Of a stretch of DNA of 50,883 nt, positions 43,968-50,883 are shown piece by piece. The stretch's first letter is position 1, and the number at the start of each line of letters is the position of its first letter. The position numbers and the translations under genes are program-made. Source of the DNA: an uncultured Nitrospira sp. (GTDB lineage Bacteria > Nitrospirota > Nitrospiria > Nitrospirales > Nitrospiraceae); NCBI GenBank assembly GCA_946479785.1, contig CAMLHQ010000018.1, forward strand, positions 1 to 50,883, in the 5' to 3' direction. The notes under the pieces are model-generated. The model did no database searches, was not told the DNA's origin, and was given only the letters and a program-made list of their open reading frames with translations.

Positions 43968-44446
43968 TGCCGGTCTTTTTCCGGTCCTACATCAGATCCA
44001 TAACGGTCGATCGCGTGCGCCTCTTGCGATTGGCGCAAGCCGTGGTCGCTGAAGCCGGGGAGTCGTCGTCCGACTTAGGACTGTCATTCATCGGCGATCG
44101 ACGAATGCGTCACCTCAACCAGCGGTTCCGTGGCAAGGATCGCAGTACGGACGTGCTGGCGTTCGCTGCCCGCGAGGCTCGTATGCCTCATGCGGGGCGC
44201 GGGACGCCAAGGCCATTGGGTGATGTCGTGATTTCTGTTCCGACTGCCATGCGTCAAGCGAAAGAAGCGCAACGATCGTTGGATGAAGAAATCGTTGCAT
44301 TATTAGTCCACGGGATTCTCCATCTCTCTGGCTACGACCATGAGCGCAGTAAGGAAGAGGCGCTTCGCATGCAACGGAGGGAACGGATGGTGCGTCGCGG
44401 CCTCGGTAAGATTCCTTGCTTTGTGCGACAGGCGAGAAGGCAATGA
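43967..44446 (+). CDS. ybeY: Endoribonuclease YbeY (rRNA maturation factor)
   Basis: YbeY is a zinc endoribonuclease needed for 16S rRNA 3'-end maturation and ribosome quality control. The 159-residue protein has FIGDRRMRHLNQRFRGKDR, STDVLAF, GDVVIS and the zinc motif LLVHGILHLSGYDHE (three histidines). The ATG overlaps the phoH stop by one base (TAATG). The open frame starts 18 bases earlier, but this start gives the family length. Confidence 0.94.
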   Translation: MPVFFRSYIRSITVDRVRLLRLAQAVVAEAGESSSDLGLSFIGDRRMRHLNQRFRGKDRSTDVLAFAAREARMPHAGRGTPRPLGDVVISVPTAMRQAKEAQRSLDEEIVALLVHGILHLSGYDHERSKEEALRMQRRERMVRRGLGKIPCFVRQARRQ

Positions 44447-44476
44447 AGTTATAACGAGATAAAGGGGTGTGAGTGC

Positions 44477-45406
44477 ATGGGATGGTTGCAGCGACTGAAT
44501 GAGGGACTGAGCAAGACGCGTTCTGTCGTCCGCGGTTCGCTGGATCGGTTGCTGGGCCGCGCGGTGGACCCAGCCCTGCTGGAAGAATTTGAAACGGCCC
44601 TCATTTCATCCGATCTTGGCGCCCCTGTTGCCGTACGAATCATTGACCGGCTCAAGCAGTCGCTCCAAGGCACCGATGCTTCGCAAGCCGCTCATGTACA
44701 GGAAACCTTGCAGCAGACGTTGCTCGACGTGCTGGGGCCGGCCTCCGGACCTTCGTTCGAACAGCTGGTAGCCAAGGGCCCCAAACCCTTTGTCGTTCTG
44801 GTCGTTGGCGTGAACGGTGTAGGGAAAACCACTACCATTGCGAAACTCGCGCAACGGTTCGTCCAGAGAGGACGCGTCCCGCTCTTAGTGGCTGCGGATA
44901 CCTTCCGCGCCGCGGCGATCGATCAGCTTCAAGTATGGGCAGATCGCGTCGGCGTCAGTCTGATTCGCCATCGTCATGGAGCCGATCCGGCGGCCGTTGC
45001 CTTTGACGGCCTTGCAGCGGCAAAAGCCCGCCAGGTCGACGTCGTCTTGATCGATACGGCCGGCCGGCTGCATACCAAGTCCAATCTCATGGACGAGCTG
45101 CGGAAGGTCAGACGGGTAATTGGCCAGGAACTCCCGGGCGCTCCCCACGAAGTGTTGCTGGTCTTGGACGCCACTCTCGGGCAAAACACCCTGGCCCAGG
45201 CCCGCCAATTCCATCAGGCAGTCGGGGTGACCGGCTTGGCCTTGACCAAACTGGACGGAACCGCACGGGGAGGCATCGTCGTCGCCATTGCCGATGAACT
45301 GAAATTACCCGTGCGTCTGATCGGCGTCGGCGAAGCGGTCGATGACCTTCAGGATTTTCAACCAGAGGCCTTCGTGAGCGCCCTGCTTGGCCTCTCGGTC
45401 GAGTAG
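44477..45406 (+). CDS. ftsY: Signal recognition particle receptor FtsY
   Basis: FtsY is the membrane-associated GTPase that receives the SRP-ribosome complex. The 309-residue protein has an N domain (WLQRLNEGLSKTRSVV) and a G domain. The latter carries GVNGVGKTTTIAKLAQRF (G1), ADTFRAAAIDQL, DTAGRLHTKSNLMDEL, TKLDGTARGGIVVAI and IGVGEAVDDLQDF. It lacks the long acidic N-terminal domain of enterobacterial FtsY, as in many phyla. AAGGGGTG lies before the ATG. Confidence 0.96.
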   Translation: MGWLQRLNEGLSKTRSVVRGSLDRLLGRAVDPALLEEFETALISSDLGAPVAVRIIDRLKQSLQGTDASQAAHVQETLQQTLLDVLGPASGPSFEQLVAKGPKPFVVLVVGVNGVGKTTTIAKLAQRFVQRGRVPLLVAADTFRAAAIDQLQVWADRVGVSLIRHRHGADPAAVAFDGLAAAKARQVDVVLIDTAGRLHTKSNLMDELRKVRRVIGQELPGAPHEVLLVLDATLGQNTLAQARQFHQAVGVTGLALTKLDGTARGGIVVAIADELKLPVRLIGVGEAVDDLQDFQPEAFVSALLGLSVE

Positions 45407-45407
45407 A

Positions 45408-45437
45408 GTGAACGGCACACTGGTTCACCGCTTTTGC
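45408..45437 (+). terminator. Weak hairpin after ftsY
   Basis: GTGAAC (45408-45413) pairs with GTTCAC (45423-45428), followed by CGCTTTTGCTTC. The stem has only six pairs, so it may or may not end the ftsY transcript. Confidence 0.3.
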
Positions 45438-45491
45438 TTCTCATGCCGACAGTCCCATGTTAGGCTTGCCTCTGTTTGTTGAGGTCTATCG

Positions 45492-46277
45492 GTGGTCAAG
45501 ATTCTTGTCATTGATGACGATCGGATGAACTGCGATCTGTTGCAGTCTGTCCTGACTCGCCATGGGTATGACGTGCGCACGGCGACCAGCGGCCTCGAAG
45601 GGTTGAATCTCTTCCGCCAACATACTCCACGCGTGACTATCCTCGATCTTCGGATGCCACAAATGGATGGACTGACGGTGTTGAAAGAAATTCGCGCCAT
45701 CGATCCGCATGCGCCTGTCATCATTCTTGGTGGTGGCGCGACGGAGAGCCAAGAAAATCAAGCGCGCGCCTTGCGCGTGACGGACTTTGTGCGTAAGGGA
45801 CTCTCGCTCGACGTGTTGGTCGAAGGTGTGAATCGCGTCGTCCAACAACCCCTCAGAAGACAGGAGGCGATCGGCGGCCAGCCCGCCGGTCCCGCTGCCG
45901 ATACCGGCGAAACCGTTCTCGTCGTGGACGATGAACAACTCGTGCGCGACTTGCTTGTGCAGTTCCTCAGCCTCCGCGGATATCGGGCGTCCGGAGTCAA
46001 AGATGGCCCCGCGGCGCTTACGATGGTGGACCAGGCCGCCCCGGATTTGATCTTGTTGGATCTCATGCTGCCGGGCAGCATGAACGGTGTCGAGGTACTC
46101 CGCCGCTTGCGCGATAAACATTTTACCGGTGCGATCATTATCGTCACCGGCAGCTATGACGAAGAATTGCTGCAAGATGCCTGGTCTTTGCATCCCCAAG
46201 AAGTGATTGGGAAGCCCATCGACCTCGAAAAGCTGCTCTCCATCATCCAGCTTGTGCTCGTCTGCCGCGAGTGTTAA
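45492..46277 (+). CDS. Double-receiver response regulator without output domain
   Basis: The 261-residue protein is two CheY-like receiver domains joined by a short linker (about residues 118-139). The first has ILVIDDD, phospho-acceptor D52 (LDLRMPQMDG) and K102, but a glycine run (IILGGG, 79-82) where the switch threonine or serine is expected. The second has VLVVDDE, D190, T219 and K241 and looks complete. No DNA-binding, enzymatic or histidine kinase domain follows. It may act as a phosphate relay or protein-binding switch. The start is GTG with GAGG upstream. No kinase gene is adjacent. Confidence 0.88.
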   Translation: MVKILVIDDDRMNCDLLQSVLTRHGYDVRTATSGLEGLNLFRQHTPRVTILDLRMPQMDGLTVLKEIRAIDPHAPVIILGGGATESQENQARALRVTDFVRKGLSLDVLVEGVNRVVQQPLRRQEAIGGQPAGPAADTGETVLVVDDEQLVRDLLVQFLSLRGYRASGVKDGPAALTMVDQAAPDLILLDLMLPGSMNGVEVLRRLRDKHFTGAIIIVTGSYDEELLQDAWSLHPQEVIGKPIDLEKLLSIIQLVLVCREC

Positions 46278-46287
46278 AACGCTTCAA

Positions 46288-48540
46288 ATGTCTTATTCCC
46301 ACAGGGGGCCGGCGTTTGCCGCTGTCATCCTGCTCGTCACAATCTGCATCTCGTTCCCGTGTCTGACTTCCGGCCAACCCTCTGCCGGCCAATCCATTCG
46401 GCACCATGATCTTTTCGTGCAGATCGATCCTGATCGCCACGCCCTTCTCGCAATGGACCGTATGACGATCGATCTTACGCAGGCGCAGCGTGCGATCCGC
46501 TTGTCGCTTGCCCCGACGCTCCAACTCGATCGCTTGGTGCTTTCCAATCCAGATGGTTCAGCAGACGAAGCCAGTCATGACCTTCCGTTCGAAGTCGAGC
46601 ACGACGCGGCTTCGTCTTCTGCTCAGCACATCACGGTCCCAGCAGCCGTGGTCACGGCTGGCACGATGACCCTCACGGCGTATTATCACGGGTCCATCAA
46701 TGATCCACCGAAGGAACCTCGGCATTTGCGATTTGTGACCCCCAGCGAGACTGGAGGCCATATCGGGTCGGAAGGGGTGTACCTGAGCAGTGAAAGTCAG
46801 TGGTATCCGGATCTCCCAGAATCGCTCAGCACCTATCGTCTTCGCGTGGGGCTCCCATCCGGATGGATGGCAGTGACGCAAGGGAAACCTCGAACGTCCG
46901 GGCCCTGTCCGACTGAGCTTTGTCCGCAGCGTGGCCTGATATTGATGGAATGGGATCTAACCCAGCCGAGCGAGGCGCTCACGATCGTCGCCAATCGATT
47001 CGTTTCTAAAACGCGAGAATGGACAGCCTCTACTGGTCAGCCGATGCAACTTGCCGCCTATCTGTTTCCCGAGGATGCGCACCTGGCGGATGAATATCTG
47101 GACGCGACCGCTCGCTACCTCGAGGCCTATATTCCGCTGCTAGGTCCATATCCGTTTGAGACGTTTGCTGTGGTCGAAAACTTCTTTGCTAGTGGACTCG
47201 GTATGCCTTCGTTTACGTTGCTGGGGAGTGGGGTCATCAAGCGGCACTATGTGCAGCCTTATGCATTGGGCCACGAAATCGTCCACTCCTGGATCGGGAA
47301 CACGGTGTTCAATCGCGTCGACCGTGGTAATTGGGTTGAAGGTCTGACCACCTACCTGGCCAATTATTATTGGCATGAACTGACCGGTGATCAGGCCCAA
47401 GCTCGTGACCAACGCCGATTGATGCTGCGCGGCTACAATCTGCATGTGCCTGAGGGCCGCGACTATCCGGTCGGACAGTTTACGCACAAACAGGACGAGC
47501 GCGACAATGCTATCGGCTATCAAAAGGCCGCGATGGTCTTTCATCTGCTTCGACAGGAAGTCGGGGATGAACCGTTTTGGCGCTCGCTTAAAAATCTCGT
47601 GGCGCAGTATCACGGACGTCACGCCGACTGGCATGATGTGGAGCGGGTTTTTGCCGAGGGTGCCGGGAAAGATCTCCGTTGGTTCTTCAGGCAATGGGTT
47701 GAAGAGAGTGGAGCACCGGAGCTGACTCTCAAGAAGCTGACGGCGCACCCAATCACGGGCGATGGCAATCGGGCCTTTCAGCTGACAGGCACAGTCATCC
47801 AAACCGGCAAGGTGTTTCGGTCTCCGCTCCCGCTCCGTATCACGATGGAAGATGGTCGCGAACAAATGGTCCAGACGCAGGTGAAGGCTGCGCAAGATCT
47901 GCTCACCGTCAATCTGCCGGCCAGGCCAACGACGATCGAACCGGATCCGGACGCAATGATCATGCGCCGAATCCCGCGTCAGTTTCTGCCTCCTGTCTTG
48001 AACCACTATGTCACCGACCGGCGACGATCGGTTGTCCTGGCGTTTCCCGACTCACCTGACGGCTCTCATCCATTTCGCGACATCGTCAAGCGGATCGAGG
48101 CCCAGGAGAGTCAGACGCCTCAGGATGAGCGGGCGGCAATCATTCCGCTCACTCAAGACGCCCTGTTTCCGCAAGAAGGTTCGGTGCTAGTATTGGGGAG
48201 CCCTGAATCTCGCATGGTGCTTCAATCGCTCATAGATATACACTGCGGCACTCGCCTGCAGCTTCGTGATGACGGTGTCACGCTCGCAGGCACAGCGTAT
48301 GATGGGGCAGGTATCGCGGTGTTGGCGAGTTGTCATCGACAGGATCGGCCGGGCAGCGTGGTGACATGGCTCTATGCTGTGACGCCGCAGGCTGCAACGA
48401 CGGTCGCGCGGCTGTTGTTTTTCTATGGATGGACCAGTTACGTCGTTTTCAACGAGGGCAAAGCGGTGGCTCGCGGCGAATGGGAGACGGGGCAGGAGCG
48501 GATGGAGGTATCTCTCGATGAATCTGCGTTGGTTCGATAG
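46288..48540 (+). CDS. M1-like zinc metallopeptidase, exported
   Basis: The 750-residue protein has an N-terminal hydrophobic signal (AAVILLVTICISF), a beta-rich domain and an M1-like catalytic domain. That domain has HEIVH at residues 329-333 and the third zinc ligand E351 in GNWVEGLTTYLA. The spacing is 17 residues rather than the usual 18. The aminopeptidase motif GxMEN is not seen; ENFFASGLGMPSFT occupies that area. The C-terminal ~200 residues form an extra unrecognised domain. It may be a periplasmic peptidase not acting as a classical aminopeptidase. The ATG at 46288 is chosen; the frame opens at 46207 inside the preceding gene. Confidence 0.85.
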   Translation: MSYSHRGPAFAAVILLVTICISFPCLTSGQPSAGQSIRHHDLFVQIDPDRHALLAMDRMTIDLTQAQRAIRLSLAPTLQLDRLVLSNPDGSADEASHDLPFEVEHDAASSSAQHITVPAAVVTAGTMTLTAYYHGSINDPPKEPRHLRFVTPSETGGHIGSEGVYLSSESQWYPDLPESLSTYRLRVGLPSGWMAVTQGKPRTSGPCPTELCPQRGLILMEWDLTQPSEALTIVANRFVSKTREWTASTGQPMQLAAYLFPEDAHLADEYLDATARYLEAYIPLLGPYPFETFAVVENFFASGLGMPSFTLLGSGVIKRHYVQPYALGHEIVHSWIGNTVFNRVDRGNWVEGLTTYLANYYWHELTGDQAQARDQRRLMLRGYNLHVPEGRDYPVGQFTHKQDERDNAIGYQKAAMVFHLLRQEVGDEPFWRSLKNLVAQYHGRHADWHDVERVFAEGAGKDLRWFFRQWVEESGAPELTLKKLTAHPITGDGNRAFQLTGTVIQTGKVFRSPLPLRITMEDGREQMVQTQVKAAQDLLTVNLPARPTTIEPDPDAMIMRRIPRQFLPPVLNHYVTDRRRSVVLAFPDSPDGSHPFRDIVKRIEAQESQTPQDERAAIIPLTQDALFPQEGSVLVLGSPESRMVLQSLIDIHCGTRLQLRDDGVTLAGTAYDGAGIAVLASCHRQDRPGSVVTWLYAVTPQAATTVARLLFFYGWTSYVVFNEGKAVARGEWETGQERMEVSLDESALVR

Positions 48541-49639
48541 GACATTGTGTACGATCGCGGTGGCCGCCGGGCTCTGTGTTCAGCCAGTGCATGCCGTCGA
48601 TCTCGGGTCAACATCGTCGGCGCCTGTCGGTTCAGAACGCCATCTCAAGAACATTCGCCAGCTCACCTTTGGCCGGCAGAACGCCGAAGCCTATTTTTCA
48701 TTCGACGGCACCAAGCTGATTTTTCAGTCCACGAACAATTGGATGAAGGATTCCTTTGCCGCGACGCTCAAGCCAGCCGACGAAGGCCTTGGCTGCTATC
48801 AGATGTACGTCATGGACCTCGAGAGCAACACGATTCGTCTGGTGAGCACGGGAACGGGCGCCACCACCTGCGGCTACTTTTTCCCCGGCGATCGCCGCGT
48901 GCTCTATTCCTCGACCTATGCGTCCGGGCCCAACTGTCCGCCGAAGCCGAAGCGGGACGGTGCCTACCGCTGGGCGCTCGACGACTACGACCTCTACGCG
49001 GTTCGCATCGACGGGCAGGAAATGCAGCGCCTGACCTCGACGCCGGGATACGATGCGGAGGCCACAGTCTCACCGGACGGGAAGACGATCGTCTGGACTT
49101 CCGTGAAGGATGGGGATCTCGACCTCTATGCCATGAACCTTGACGGGACGAAACCGCGCCGGCTGACGGAAGAACTCGGATACGACGGCGGCGCATTTTT
49201 CTCGCCTGACAGCAAACGCATCGTCTATCGTGCCTCCCATCCGACCGATCCCGTGGAGGTGTCCCGGTACAAAGAACTGCTCGGGCAGCGGCTCGTCGAG
49301 CCGGGCCAGCTAGAGATTTTCGTGATGAATGCCGACGGGAGCGGAAAGCGCCAGGCGACGTCGAACGGTGCCTCGAACTTCTCTCCCTTTTTTCATCCGG
49401 ATGGCAAACGGATCATCTTTTCGTCGAACCTCGAGACGAGGGCCGAGGGCGAACGGCCAAGTTTTCATTTGTACCTGATCGGCGACGATGGGACCGGACT
49501 CGAACGGCTGACGGTCGAGGGACATTTCAACAGCTTCCCCATGTTCTCGCCTGACGGCAAGCGGCTGGTCTGGGTGTCGGATCGCAAGGCGAAAGCGCCC
49601 GGTGAATTTAACGTGTTCCTGGCTGACTGGGTGCCCTAG
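48518..49639 (+). CDS. TolB-like beta-propeller protein, exported
   Basis: The 373-residue protein has a signal peptide (LCTIAVAAGLCVQPVHA). It is built of PD40/TolB-type repeats: AYFSFDGTKLIFQS, ATVSPDGKTIVWTS, AFFSPDSKRIVYRA, PFFHPDGKRIIFSS and PMFSPDGKRLVWVS, enough for a six-bladed propeller. It is shorter than TolB and lacks its N-terminal domain, so it is not TolB itself. It overlaps the peptidase gene by 23 bases, with GGAGGT eight bases before the ATG, so the two are translated together. It may present substrates or bind partners in the periplasm. Confidence 0.87.
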   Translation: MNLRWFDRTLCTIAVAAGLCVQPVHAVDLGSTSSAPVGSERHLKNIRQLTFGRQNAEAYFSFDGTKLIFQSTNNWMKDSFAATLKPADEGLGCYQMYVMDLESNTIRLVSTGTGATTCGYFFPGDRRVLYSSTYASGPNCPPKPKRDGAYRWALDDYDLYAVRIDGQEMQRLTSTPGYDAEATVSPDGKTIVWTSVKDGDLDLYAMNLDGTKPRRLTEELGYDGGAFFSPDSKRIVYRASHPTDPVEVSRYKELLGQRLVEPGQLEIFVMNADGSGKRQATSNGASNFSPFFHPDGKRIIFSSNLETRAEGERPSFHLYLIGDDGTGLERLTVEGHFNSFPMFSPDGKRLVWVSDRKAKAPGEFNVFLADWVP

Positions 49640-49669
49640 AACATGACAAGTGATGCCTGACTAGCACGC

Positions 49670-50797
49670 ATGAATTCGCTTAACCCTTCGCATGTCTCTC
49701 CGCCTGCGTCATCCGTTACCTATGACCTATCACCATTCTCTCGCTTCGCACCCCTTGCTTTCTCCTGCGTCTCGCTCGTGCTTACGTTCTTCGGCTTATT
49801 CGAGTGGGACGTGCCGCTGACGCGGTTTGTCCGCTCGCTCAATGATTTCCAGGTTGACCACCTCCACAATCCCTGGCTCGCCCAACTCAGTGACGTCGGT
49901 GATCGGCTTGGAAAGGGAGACTCTCTCATCATGGTGAGCCTCGTGGCTATGGCGGTGGGGTTTGGACTCAAACAGGCCGTCTGGAAGGCTGCCGGATGGC
50001 AGAGTCTGCTCGCCCATGGCCTGGCTGGGTTGTTCAGCAATTTGATGAAACATCTCATCGGCCGGCCACGGCCCAAGTTCATGCACGCGGGCACGGTCGA
50101 ACTCTCGCCTGTCAGCGGCAGCGGCTGGGATTCGTTTCCCTCCGGCCATGCTGCTGCATCGTTTGCCGTCGCCACAGTCTTCGCGATCCGGTTTCCCAAA
50201 GCTCGCTGGATAATTTTAGCCGCTGCCGGAACGATCGCCGTCAGCCGGACTTTGCGCGGATCCCACTTTCTTACAGATATCGTTGCGGGGGCTATGATCG
50301 GATACCTGGTCGGGAGCATTGCCGCAAATCCCTTGCGCCGTTGGCGTGCTTCGCTCGAAGCAGCCCTCCTTGACGAGACACCCTTCGCGGCCGGATTGCT
50401 TGTATCGGTCTGGACGATTGGCCACCATCCATTGAATGTGTGGCCGGAGTTGCAGCTTGTGGGAGTGGGAATGTTTCTCACGGTTGCAGGACTTGCCTAC
50501 CACGTCATTCTGACCGCGAAGGGCAAAGCTGCCTTCAGTCGGATTTCGAGACGACTCGTGAACTGCGTCATCGGACTGGGATTCGGGATGATGACCGGCT
50601 CTCTATTGGTGACGACAGCGGTGCTCTGTGCTTGTTTAGGTTACTGGTTCCGGAGCCGCGATGAGGCCGAAACCGCTGTTGCGGCGTCTGTTGGAGAAAC
50701 GGCCGGAGTTTGGGCGAAGGAAGCGTTGTTCGCCACAGCAGTTCTGCTGACACTCTTGATGGTCTTCGAATTTCAAGGGGCGCTGCCGATGCGCTAA
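49670..50797 (+). CDS. PAP2-family membrane phosphatase
   Basis: The 375-residue integral membrane protein has the three PAP2 motifs: KHLIGRPRPK, FPSGHAAASF and SRTLRGSHFLTDIVAG. These form the phosphatidic acid phosphatase active site facing the periplasm. An N-terminal helix and several C-terminal hydrophobic helices extend it beyond the usual ~200 residues. The likely substrate is undecaprenyl or phosphatidyl phosphate; the exact one cannot be told. It starts 30 bases after the propeller gene. Confidence 0.9.
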   Translation: MNSLNPSHVSPPASSVTYDLSPFSRFAPLAFSCVSLVLTFFGLFEWDVPLTRFVRSLNDFQVDHLHNPWLAQLSDVGDRLGKGDSLIMVSLVAMAVGFGLKQAVWKAAGWQSLLAHGLAGLFSNLMKHLIGRPRPKFMHAGTVELSPVSGSGWDSFPSGHAAASFAVATVFAIRFPKARWIILAAAGTIAVSRTLRGSHFLTDIVAGAMIGYLVGSIAANPLRRWRASLEAALLDETPFAAGLLVSVWTIGHHPLNVWPELQLVGVGMFLTVAGLAYHVILTAKGKAAFSRISRRLVNCVIGLGFGMMTGSLLVTTAVLCACLGYWFRSRDEAETAVAASVGETAGVWAKEALFATAVLLTLLMVFEFQGALPMR

Positions 50798-50800
50798 CAG

Positions 50801-50883
50801 GGTGTTGAAAAAGCCACTCTTGCCCCCCCCCCCGCCCCCGCGCGGCCCGAAGCCCCCCGAACCCCCCAACCAGTTAGGCAACC
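50801..50883. other. Contig-edge sequence with C-runs
   Basis: After CAGGGTGTTGAAAAAGCC the sequence turns into runs of C (11, 5, 6 and 6 long) with few other bases. This is unlike anything else in the window. It is most likely low-quality sequence at an assembly break, perhaps where a dispersed repeat begins. Confidence 0.6.

Overview
The window is a GC-rich bacterial chromosome segment that opens inside infB and appears to end at a contig edge. Its content suggests a Gram-negative bacterium of the phylum Nitrospirota, most likely a Nitrospira relative. The reasons are the pnp-M16 peptidase pairing, an apgM-type protein in the homoserine kinase position, citramalate synthase, and large type IV pilus operons with pilY1. 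This placement is inference from gene content; no marker gene was compared.

Layout. (1) 1-6534 is a translation and RNA-decay operon: infB 3' end, ylxP-like, rbfA, truB, rpsO, pnp and an M16 peptidase. A long hairpin leader lies before pnp. (2) 6535-8124 holds an AT-rich spacer and two unrecognised exported proteins, ended by a two-way terminator. (3) 8198-14098, minus strand, is a tightly overlapping set: pdxJ, nnrD, tsaE, lapA-like, mutS. (4) 14394-22150 is an amino-acid operon: alanine-type aminotransferase, hom, thrC, apgM-like, lysC, cimA. Together these genes cover aspartate to threonine and pyruvate to isoleucine. (5) 22287-26974 holds ihfA, a MerR regulator, tRNA-Pro(GGG), surE, dedA, cysS and rlmB. 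(6) 26978-42792 is the accessory part: a lone LuxR-type DNA-binding protein, prepilin peptidase, two successive minor-pilin operons (A: four atypical prepilins plus a PilB/GspE-type ATPase; B: FimT-PilV-PilW-PilX-PilY1 plus an Ig-like lipoprotein), and a small proline-rich secreted protein between them. Three sigma-54-like promoters precede operon A, the small protein and operon B. (7) 42906-46277 holds phoH, ybeY, ftsY and a double-receiver regulator. (8) 46288-50797 holds an M1-like metallopeptidase, a TolB-like propeller protein and a PAP2 phosphatase.

The most interesting points are the paired minor-pilin operons with shared sigma-54-like signals, the small cysteine-ended secreted protein, the apgM-like protein with altered metal ligands, and the long pnp leader hairpin. 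I saw no CRISPR array, prophage, insertion sequence or rRNA. The last ~60 bases look like assembly noise.
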